Positions 1-9,080 of a stretch of 34,577 nt of DNA are shown one piece after another. The notes below the pieces were generated by a model, which saw nothing but the letters and a program-made list of their open reading frames with translations, did no database searches and was not told the origin of the DNA. Source of the DNA: Trametopsis cervina (Eukaryota > Basidiomycota > Agaricomycetes > Polyporales > Irpicaceae). The stretch's first letter is position 1; every line of letters starts with the position of its first letter. The position numbers were made by a program, and so were the translations under genes. The stretch covers positions 3,660 to 38,236 of the forward strand of contig MU278382.1 of assembly GCA_022385755.1 (NCBI GenBank). Direction: 5' to 3'.

Positions 1-185
1 GCGTAAGTATCGTCGCATCTGCATCTCATCCCTCCGCATCTAACCATATGTATAGGTCGCGCAAGTAGCCTGCAAGGTGACAGAACCCCAGATCCGTAGT
101 TAGATATATTTCTGAAACGCGCATGTACTAGCTTACAATTTTCGAAAATTAATGCTGAAAAAAGTTGGGAGAGCGGCGTGAAACC

Positions 186-192
186 TATTTAA
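186..192 (+). promoter_or_regulatory. TATA-like box of the zinc-motif gene
   Basis: A TATTTAA motif lies 72 bases upstream of the ATG at 264. This is a usual spacing for a fungal core promoter with a start site near 215-225. It favours the ATG at 264 over the in-frame GTG/ATG-like positions upstream, which would lie ahead of or inside the box. Confidence 0.5.
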
Positions 193-263
193 GGGGAGTA
201 GGCATTGAGCAGCTGCTGTCATCCCACCCAGTTTTACTCATCCTCCCCCTCAGTAGCCTCACT

Positions 264-1814
264 ATGTCCAGAAAAGACCGCTCCAGCGACTGGGACCTGA
301 GCCGGCAGGACGTCCCCAAGACCGTCATGCCCTCCGAGTTCAAGAGCATCGTGGAAGCCTCCATGATGTCTCTCGCCGACGCGCAAGGATACACCATGCC
401 CGCCGTCTGCGAGAATTGCAACGAGAACCTGGTCGTCGCCGTTGCGAAGAAGAAGACTAAGCTCGGTCAGATCTTCGTCAATGTAAGTAATCTCTTCGCC
501 TATACGAGCTGCCGCTAACCACCAATCGTTCAGTGCAATGCTTGCGAAACCTACGACATGGCGGCTGAAGTCGACATTCCAAATGATGTACGCGACTACA
601 TCGAAGGCATGCGCGCCGAGATCGTTGCAAAGTGGCACGCCCGCGAGGGCCCTCAAGAGTACTGCCGCAAACGTGGTATTACACTGCCGGACGACTTTGA
701 CGAGGCTCCCGTCGCCGTGTCGCCCGCGACGTCCACCCCCCCGCTGACGTCTTCCCAGACCGACGAAGGGTCGATCTTAGTACCAGCCACGCCGCCTCCC
801 ACCAGGAACCGCAGCGCAGCGAGCTCGGCCACTCTTTCCAGCCCCTTCACACCGTTCCCTTCATCGCAGCGTCATCTGAACGCGGGCGCGGCATCGCAAA
901 GCATCCGTGGAGGGACCTTGAGCGAGTTATCAAAGGTGCGCCATGGTATTAATATTGTCTACTACGTATACTAACCATAGCGCAGAAGCTTTTCGCGAAG
1001 AACCTCTCGAGCCCGATCAGCGTCAGCTCGTGGGAGTCGCCGTCGCCCGCCAAGACGAGCGCCGGCGCGCGCGCGTCGTTCATCTTCGACAACATCGCCA
1101 CTGACTCTGACTCCAGCGACATCGAAATTATCGAAGGCCCCATCCCCATGAAGCAAACATCGACAATCTTCAAGAAGCGCGAGTCCAAGGCTGCTTCTGA
1201 GGTGAGTGCAAACATAACTATCAATATTCGGTCTAATTTCGTGCTGCAGAGCGGTAGCAAGGCCAAACCGATCGCGGTTGGTTCTTCCCAGTCACAGGCC
1301 GCGGCTCCAAAGAGCGGGTTGTCGTCTGCGTCGGGCAAGCGCAAGGTGGACGACACTGATATCGAGGTAAGTTTCATCAATACTTGTGAGCTATGGAGCT
1401 AACTTACTTGCAGCACGCCTTCCTCGGCAAGAAGCGCAAGACGGCCTCCGAGCCGCTTGCAAAGCTGCGCGATATCCAAGTGATCATGTGGTACAAGGTA
1501 CGCCCGCGTCCTAACTCACGCGTTTCAGATGCTTACCAAGGTGTTAGGTGGACGGCCCTCCGCTCATTGTCGGCGAGAAGGTGCCGTTGATCTTTAGCAT
1601 CTCGGACCTTAAGAAGATGTGCGCCGAACTGGGCATCGACACCAAGGGCGACGAGCAGCTGCGCGTTTGGTGCCCGGAGGACTTCACCTGGCAAGCCTTC
1701 ACGCCACGTGCTAAGATCAGTTACGCCGAGGGCCACAAAGCAATCCTGGTTCGTCGCGAGGGAGCGAAGAACTTGCAAGGATTCTGGTCGGGGGGCTGTG
1801 AAGTATTCGCCTAA
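264..1814 (+). CDS. Putative nuclear protein with C2-C2 zinc motif (GRF-like), six exons
   Basis: Exons are 264-482, 534-935, 986-1201, 1250-1366, 1414-1497 and 1548-1814. All five introns are 47-51 bp, GT...AG and phase 0, and they join into one open frame of 434 residues. Near the N-terminus Cys49-x2-Cys52 and Cys74-x2-Cys77 flank a basic stretch followed by LGQIFVN. This resembles a GRF-type or related zinc ribbon, and the second Cys pair is created exactly at the first splice junction. The middle is Ser/Pro/Thr-rich. Around residues 248-257 an acidic SDSSDIEIIE stretch looks like a SUMO-interacting motif. GKRK and KKRK (about 308-311 and 324-327) look like a nuclear localisation signal. 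The last exon encodes a compact 88-residue region with several Trp that I do not recognise. The zinc ligand pattern and exon structure are seen directly; nuclear location and nucleic-acid or SUMO binding are inferred. It is unrelated to the array that follows. Confidence 0.85.
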
Positions 1815-1911
1815 AGGGTATCACCCGCATTTGTTGATCCTAACTCCGTTCTGAAGCGTTCGCATAAAGGGTATCACCCGCCTTGGTAGATTCTGAATCC
1901 GTAGTATACAG
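1806..1911 (+). repeat. 53-bp tandem duplication spanning the stop codon
   Basis: Positions 1806-1858 and 1859-1911 are two diverged copies in direct tandem. Both begin TTCGC[C/A]TAAAGGG followed by TATCACCCGC. The first copy contains the last two codons and the stop of the preceding gene. The second repeats the Phe-Ala-stop sequence out in the 3' UTR. Confidence 0.8.
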
Positions 1912-2999
1912 CAATTTTAATTATTGTTCCCTCCTCATTTTTGCGCTTGTGTGAGGAGACTGGCCGCGTGGGTATTCATAGCATTCCAGTCCGAGTCTAC
2001 TGATGAACTGGATAGATTTACCGCTCCCAACTACGACGGCGACGCATCTCGCCATCCGCCCCATCCGCTAAGTCCGTGCCTTACTGCGTTGCGCAACGGC
2101 GACAGCGCACCTCCTCTCCCGCGCCGGGCCTAAATAAGTGTGCGGCGATAGCGACATCCCTCACGCCACAGTACTAACAATTTTATTTTCCATGTTTTAC
2201 TCCGTCAGGTGGGACCCAGAACAATATGATGTATCGGGCGGTGTGGGGAACTACGGCGCACGGGCGCATCTCCACTACCATATGCAGTCTTGCACGTATG
2301 TGGTGCGGTACGGCGGGGCGTAGTGCGTAATGCCCTACAGCAGTGTTACGCTATTTTACCGGCCCTCAGTGTGCCTGGCGACGAGCCTCTTGCATCGGCC
2401 CACTTCCAAATCAGGCTTTGAGGTATTAATTCTCCTTTTCAGGACTCTCTATTTCCTTTTCAGTCCTGTCGATTAATCGTGTTCCTACTCGCTCCGATTG
2501 CTCAGCTCTCGCCTGACTCACGTGCGAACAGGCGCAACTGCCCCGTTATGGTGTCTCCACACCCCGCTTCCACGCCTCCTCAACACACTTCTCACACTTC
2601 TCACCTGCTCACCGCACTTCTATTCACCACAGCTACGTGTCTCTAACCTACGGCACAATGTACGGTACGTGTTTCTAATCTACGTCGATGCACCGCGAGG
2701 GAGGCGGGGGAATGGGCGGGTGTGCTACGCGGGCTATGCGGGCGGGTACGTCCTGTGCGCGAGGGCGGGGAAATGATGTGCGCGAGGGCGGGGGAATGAT
2801 GTGCGCGAGGGCGGAGGGATGGCGCGGGTATGGCGGGGCGACGGCGGCGGTTCCCGCTGCATTGATGGGAACCTGATGGGACGTTGATGGAGGGCCTCGC
2901 CCTCACGTCTCACCTTTGATATTCCCTAATGTAGGTCGTCGATTATTCTCCCTCACGCGCGCTGCACTAATCCGATTAGTAGTTTGTAAGCAGCTCTCT
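1912..2999. other. Intergenic DNA, no gene recognised
   Basis: Only short, unconserved open frames occur here. It contains AT-rich patches, a GC-rich G-run area with a short tandem repeat (2754-2822) and no obvious splice-linked coding. I did not find matching sequence in the other two units, so it probably lies outside the 11-kb array. Confidence 0.6.
2754..2822 (+). repeat. Three 23-bp G-rich tandem repeats
   Basis: Units start at 2754, 2777 and 2800, each TGTGCGCGAGGGCGG followed by a G/A-rich end. The first two differ at one position and the third at a few. The G-runs on the + strand could form secondary structure, which is inference. Confidence 0.85.
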
Positions 3000-5540
3000 G
3001 TTGAGGACGTGGGAGGGCACATGCGCCGATCGGTCTGTAAACGTGGCCCTCCCGGACTTCACTTCTGACCTCTCGAACATGTGAGTACCTGCGAACCGGC
3101 TTGTGTGGGGCGATATGCATGACTTTAGAGGCGGCGTGCGCCACTGCCTCTCACCTTTGTCTTCATGCTCGACATCAGCATCTGTGAGATGGTACGTTCC
3201 CGCCCGGTCCTCGTACGCCCGCTTGCGCTCATCCGAACGTCCGCTTCCCCAACGTGTGGCTTCAATTTCTAGAAAGATGCTCTGGCTGAGACATCCTGCC
3301 TCTCCTCCTCTGCGGTGCGCCGACGTAGCCCGAGGCATTCCCTCACGGATGCGCTGCTCACGCCCGCAACGTCCGCCTTGCGCTTGCTGAGGAATCTCTG
3401 CAGACAGAAGAACGTGACGGACAGATGTTTGCGTTCGCGCTCGACCTGTGTACAGAGGACGTGTTGTGGTCTTCTCGGCTCTGTACGCGGCGCCGATCCC
3501 TGCGTATACGCAATCGTTCTCAACATCGCCGTGCACGCACCCTCGACGCGAGCTGGCTCGTGCGGGCAGAGATGCATGGGCATAAGCGCAGAAACCCGGG
3601 CTCGCAGAACGTTGTCAGCAAGCACCCGCGCACTCACGCCCGTGCATCTTCTTCCTTAAGACGTACCTCCAATTCGCAGAGGACGCGCCGTGCAGGCGAT
3701 ACCGCCTCGTCTCCTCTACGGTATGTCGACGTCGCCTTGGACATGTCCTCGCGAACGCTCCACGTAAGTCGGCGACGCCAGCCTCACGCTTGCGGGGGCA
3801 TATGTTTGGATGAACACTACAGGTCAGTCGTTCGTTCGCCAAATTGGAATTTTGATAGTTGAAACATTGATATTAATAATTCTGCGTGGTATTAAGAACA
3901 TACTGTACATGACTCCTGCCTGCAATACTATCGACACTGATCACTATCGTCTCGCCCTCAAAATCGCGAACATTTACCCCCTAGGTACCCTTGGTACCCT
4001 CCATCCCTGTCGTCGGTGAGTGATGTACAGTGTGAGATCCAGCATGCGAGTTCTCGGAGAGTACGGCGTCTGAGGAGCGAAGGCGAGAGTTCGCTTGCAC
4101 AGCTTTCCAAGTAGAGACACATACCTGGGTTGCGAACGCTGAAATGCAGTGTACTCACCGGTGCTATGCACATCTTATGAACAAACGTGCGAAGCTGTGT
4201 CTGCATAGCCCGACTGCGCTATCTTAATTTCCATTTACCCTGCCGTTCCTATGTCAGCGTGGTCTTATGACTGATCTTCTCTCGTGATTATCGAACACAA
4301 GGCTCACCGCATCGCAAGACCTTGTACGAGAATATTAGAAAGCGCGCAGGTAATTGTATACAGCCCAGATTCATACCTATCGCTCAGACATGCTACCATC
4401 ACATCCATGGGTGCCTGCGTCGGAAAGCGACAGGGCTCGACAAACGGAACGTCCCAGGCGGCCGTGATCTGTAGAAAGCGTATCAGACGGAAGCCCTGAA
4501 TTATGTCCGTTATACTGATGTTGAACGATCATCGCCGGCTATGGTCGAGAACTGTATCACGCAGCGTGTAGGAGTGAAAACTACGCTCACCTCATCTACT
4601 GTCCGGGAAGTCATTCTCGTCTACTCTCCCACTCCCTTGCTTCCTACCGTTTCTGCCGCTCGTTGACGATGGGGTTGCGCCTCCAGAATGTCCATAGCTA
4701 CGGTAAAACGTCGAGCTCTTCAGACGATTATCAACACTCGGATTAGTGCAGCGGTCAGGTCGTATCGGGGAAAACTGTGGTTGCATGAGGTATGCTTGCG
4801 AGAACGAGGATGACCGGGCGTCCTGTTCTGAGTATAAGATAACAGATACAGGGATTCCTGCACAATGTAGATGTTGGCGATTACACAATGCATTCGAACA
4901 TCCTCACGGCGAGAGGCTTGCGACCGATAGAAGACATGGCTCGAATGATTGTATGCGTAGTATCGCTAATCGGTAGAGTGGCTGCGGCAAACCTTTCTGA
5001 TTAGTAGAGGGAGCAGACCATAACTCGAGACGATGTAGGGGCTTACCTGCTCGTCAACTACTAATCAATAAGAATGAAGCCGGCGAGGATCGCGCTTATG
5101 ACCTCATCTTTCCTTCTCACCTCCGCCTTGAGGCACGACCGTCTGTGTTTGATGATTCGTGGTGTCTTATCACCAACCCAAGGCATCTCTCTTTCTTTTC
5201 ACGGATGCCAGGCAAGCGGAACTTGCATGTAGTTTCGCGGTTGCACACATGGACAGAGTTCACGTATCGCGAGAGCGACAGTCTCAAAATCCTTGTGCCC
5301 CAGCACACTCTGAGCTCCCAGAGGCGAATGCGGTTAGACGAAGACTGCGCTAGGAGTCGAAGAGAGGTAAAAGGCGTGGGTGGAGCATTGTGCTGACCCC
5401 TAACGGTCTGTGTGGCAGGTCGGTTGTAGGCTAGCGTGAACATAGCACAGTGAGCGTTGCGCTAGAAGTCAGAAGGGCGTTATTAGAGGAAGAACGTGAG
5501 ATCAGTTGGACGTTAGAGATAAGTTGCAAGGCACGAGGTG
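3000..5540. repeat. Block A1, first copy of the array's noncoding block A
   Basis: This stretch aligns by eye along most of its length with 25765-28270 (A3). Its middle also aligns with 14760-15732 (A2). Landmarks shared in order are GCCGATC near 3018, CATCAGCATCTGTGAGATGG near 3172, the TACGCAATCGTT stretch near 3505, GGTCAGTCGTTCGTTCGCC near 3822, the exon-like element near 4226-4349 and the ATGAAGCCGGCGA stretch near 5073. Open frames are short and differ between copies through indels. I cannot identify a protein, though some islands keep splice-like ends (for example a possible donor after GAACACTACAG at about 3821). Confidence 0.8.
4226..4349 (+). repeat. Exon-like dispersed element, copy 1
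   Basis: This is the first of five related stretches. It ends AGAAAGCGCGCAG followed by GTAATTGT, a donor-like boundary identical to that of the copy ending at 27146. The inner part is more diverged than in the other copies. Confidence 0.6.
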
Positions 5541-7473
5541 AGTCCGAATCGAACTCTGTGAGTGAGAATGTATGGACGCAGCGGCAGTGCATGTACATCG
5601 AACAGAAAGACATGGAACTCACCGGCGTTGGCATCGCTCATCCTCCTCCGACTCGTTCAGCACTCCACCCTTCCCTTGATACGACCGTCGTGGACAGATG
5701 CGGACGTGTCTGGTACGTCGTTAGTGGTACGTCGTTAGACACAACATGAGCGCGCAGAGATAGACATCTCACCTGCGCAATCCATCCGTCACAGCCTCGA
5801 GGCTATTGAGGGTCCAGGTGGAGTGCTCGACGTGCTGTCAGGTTGTTACATGAGGCGTGCACAATTTGGTGGCGGCCGATCTGACCCGAAGTGCGCACGC
5901 CACAACGCCCGCGCTTCCATTGCGCCGACGACCTGCCAAACACCTCCACCTTCCATCTCGTCATCATCACTGTACCACTCGATCGACGCCCAATCGTAAG
6001 GCTATCTCGACGTCTCGGCCCGAATTCTGACACTCGAGCAGCATGCCGCGTGCACTCATCACGCTTCTACTTGGAGCCGTGGATCGCTTCCATCACCTTC
6101 ACCTCGCGCCACGTCCCTCGATCCTCATCCCACACTCCGACATTCCTTCCCCTTTTCCGCCACCTCCTCGGCGACACGCGCACGAGCCCTCCGCCTTCCA
6201 CAAGCCTCAGTCCCGACCCTGTCACTGTGTCCTCCAGGAGTATCACCAAGGGCCAAACCGCAACTATCCGTTGATCACAAGTCAACACCGTGTCAAGATC
6301 GCAATTAATCTACGTCGATCGGCCGCGACGGAGAGGATGCATCTGTGGGTTCTTTGGCTGGGCTGTATGGCCACCATTGGTGCGTGGTTTGATCTTCTCT
6401 GAGATTGTAGTCACTTATCGTGCAGGGGCGCATTTTACGTCACAATTCTCTTCGGGCTGTTCACCGTCAACCTCCGGTTTGCCTCTGGGTATCTCAATCG
6501 ATGCCGCGAACGCCACCCTTCTCATAGTTACCCACACAACTCGATCGGCACAGAAGGCTGCCCACGCCAAGTTATGCGTTCCCCCAAGAATCACAACTCC
6601 TCTAGTCCCGCCCTCGGTCCACCAAACACCACTCCTATGAACGCGATCTGACCCACTAACGTCATCCTCCTTCTCGCGGCTGCTGCCCTCGAGACTCTTC
6701 CTATAGAGTGACTCCATCTCTACCTCGCCGTCGTCGCCACCCCTCCGGATCCTCTTGCTCTAGCCCACCTTGAATCCTCACGTATAACAACCTGAACGGC
6801 CAACCGCTTCTATCCACACAGGCGTCGCCTTCTCCGGTCTATCCATTGATTGTCTGACCGCGGCTGCCTGCGTATGCGCAGCTGCATATTCGTGTGCAGC
6901 GCACGCCGCTCCCGCTATCCACTATCTGAGATCGCCTCTCGCCCGCTTCTCCGTGTCTGGCTCACGAATGGCCGTGCCGAACCTTCACCCCTTTGTCAAA
7001 GACATGCCCTGCGCTTGTGATTCGTTCCCTCCGTAGATATGCGCTGTCTGCTGGGAACCGTTGCGCAGCGGGTGGTGGAACGTTGCTGGTGCGTCAGACC
7101 GGTAGTCTTACCATCTGCCGCGCATTTACTCCTTTCCTAGATCCACCGCAGTCGCGATGTTCGCCTGGGAAATACCGTCGCACCTTTTGTGGGTACTGTG
7201 GACGCGTTAGACCACACCTATGGGCAGCACAGAGACGATGGGAGAAGGGCTTAGTCAAGGCATCGATGGCGGCAGAAATGGTGCCATGTCGGCGGGTACT
7301 ACCGTGCACCTCTCTACGGTACGTTCAGATGGTTCGCATATCCAAACTCCCTCCCAAACACCTCAAACGCCGCGCAGTGCACGTCAACGATACATTTCTC
7401 GTATACACAAACGACTAGCCGAGGGCGCTGCCTCTGCGCGCACCAGAACGCGGGTGTATGCGTCATGACGACG

Positions 7474-7492
7474 ACGACGACATTGTCGTCGT
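7474..7492. repeat. Short perfect palindrome, B1
   Basis: Nine-base arms ACGACGACA / TGTCGTCGT flank a single T. The B2 counterpart at 18695-18716 keeps eight-base arms around a six-base loop, so the hairpin survives although the sequence between the arms changed. Confidence 0.6.
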
Positions 7493-8388
7493 ACACTCGC
7501 GTTTCTCTGCGCTGCGGATGCCGTCTCACGCTATCTCTCATTACATCGTCGTCACTTCCTACTGTACAGCCGCCTCTCGCCAGCCAGACGTTGTCGGATA
7601 CGCAGGTAAAGTCGGATAGGGTGCGTACGGAACGGGATGCAGACTGAATAAGACTCAAATGCACATCCACCCGCGCGTGCGCCCGCTCATAGACGTCACC
7701 TCAATCTCTTTGAACGCAGGAACGTGGTGGACAAGACCATGGAGACCCATCCGCAGACGGACACAGGAGCGACAAAGCGCAGGCTCGCGCATTTCAAATC
7801 CACCGCACATTCAACATACCTAGCACACGACGCCAACGACACGAGGCTGCATGTTGCAAACAAGCGGGGGAAGACGGACGTGGGCTGGAGCCTCCACTCG
7901 AGGAAGACGGCAGTCGTCGACGTTGGCATAGGACGTCAACGCAATAGCAACCGCGTCGCAGACTTTGGACGGAAGTCTCTCAGGCGCATGTGTGAACACG
8001 CTGTCCACCCCAAGACTACGTGGTGTAGCGGGGCTGAGGACCATCAAGGCGCATGTCTCGGGGCTGCTTATGGTGGCTGGTGACTCGGGCAGCTATGTAT
8101 GTTGAAGGCTAGACGATGGAGACTGTGTGTCCACGAGCGGAGAACGTGCTCCCGGAAGTCATGTCGATTGAACTTGGTGAGAGATGTGAACGGTTGCAAA
8201 TAATGACATCGCTCCAAGCTGCGGGTGCACAGCGTGGCGTTGAAGGTATGCAGCCTATCTGTAGATTGTGACGATGTCTCATACCATGCAGTGGCTTGCT
8301 GGACCAATACGAATTCAGGTACCAATAGAGGCGTCGCTGCATCTTTGCGTTGTCGGAAATTGGGACTCTCTGCACTCCAACAACCGCG

Positions 8389-8592
8389 ATGCTTCCCCTC
8401 TATCGAGTACACAACTCGATTTCCTACTCGCAACGATTAACGTTCAGCAAACAACGCCTCTTGCTGCCAAATTCGTGCGACTGCCTACCAGTCCAAGGCT
8501 CCACATACTGCCTCAGCATGCCTCAGCTCAGGCCGCTCATTGATTCCCCATTCCGTTTATCTCACCAGATCGTCAGCACAGTACGTCTCTGA
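8389..8592 (+). other. Conserved short open frame in B1 (67 codons)
   Basis: It starts at ATG 8389 and pairs codon by codon with 19613 onward in B2. The peptides share MLPLY at the start and the LSHQIVST segment near the end. Between the copies there is one clean three-base indel, and many differences are silent third-base or Leu first-base changes (CTT/CTC, CCC/CCT, CGA/CGG, TTA/CTA). A strong donor (ACA followed by GTACGT) sits at 8579-8580, so it may be an exon rather than a whole gene. No family is recognised. It could also be conserved non-coding RNA. Confidence 0.3.
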
Positions 8593-9033
8593 ACCGCGCA
8601 TGAGGCTCGTCTGTCGTACATTCAATGCTTCAAGGTCGCTTCTGCAGTTTTTGAGTCTTCTTATGTCGCATCCACCCCATTTCGCGCACCCGCATACAAG
8701 GACACTGAGGAGTCACGATAGCGTCGAAGAAGACTATCCTAATTCGGGCGAGCTTACCAACAGGTGAGCGAGAGTCCCTTAGTACGTCAACTGATATGCT
8801 CCCCCCATAAATTTTTTACTGGAGGTTCCAGGTTTTGAGGCATAAAGCACACTTTGAGCCATCGACGGAGGACCTCACACATTGTCGGCCAACAGCACGT
8901 ATATAGTGCGCATGTACCTTAACTACCAATAAAAATATTCATGTATGTACGATAGTTAACCCCCACGCCTCCGTGCAAACACGTCACGCTAGCCTAGCGA
9001 CACGACTTTTATAAACGACAGTATACACATAAG

Positions 9034-9039
9034 TTTATT
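9034..9039 (-). terminator. Poly(A) signal of DUF6535 gene 1
   Basis: AATAAA on the minus strand lies about 42 bases after the stop codon at 9081. The surrounding CTAAATAAACTTATG is identical in the unit 2 gene. Confidence 0.65.
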
Positions 9040-9080
9040 TAGCCCGTCCGACACTTGTGCGCGAATCTGCATAGATAAAA

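Larger units (their letters stand above)
5541..9033. repeat. Block B1, first copy of the array's noncoding block B
   Basis: It aligns nearly end to end with 16803-20183 (B2) at an offset of about 11.2 kb. Its first 650 bases or so also align with 28271-28930 (B3). Shared landmarks include the CCGCGTGCACTCATCACGCT stretch at about 6045, the TTAATCTACGTCGATCGGCC stretch near 6305, a GTCGTCGT palindrome at 7474-7492, the near-identical 110 bases at 8481-8590, and a well-kept 3' flank from about 8790 with a TATATAG motif at 8900-8906. Two long open frames are partly conserved with B2 (within 6290-6640 and at 8389-8592), but no known protein is recognisable. Most of the block is probably non-coding or decayed. 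Confidence 0.85.

Noticed and set aside
2976..3536. A 186-codon minus-strand frame in block A1
   Set aside because: Arg/Ser/Thr-rich, and the homologous stretch in A3 is broken by stops and indels, so there is no coding support.
4930..4960. Possible tRNA B-box-like GGCTCGAATGATT
   Set aside because: No matching acceptor stem or A box could be placed around it.
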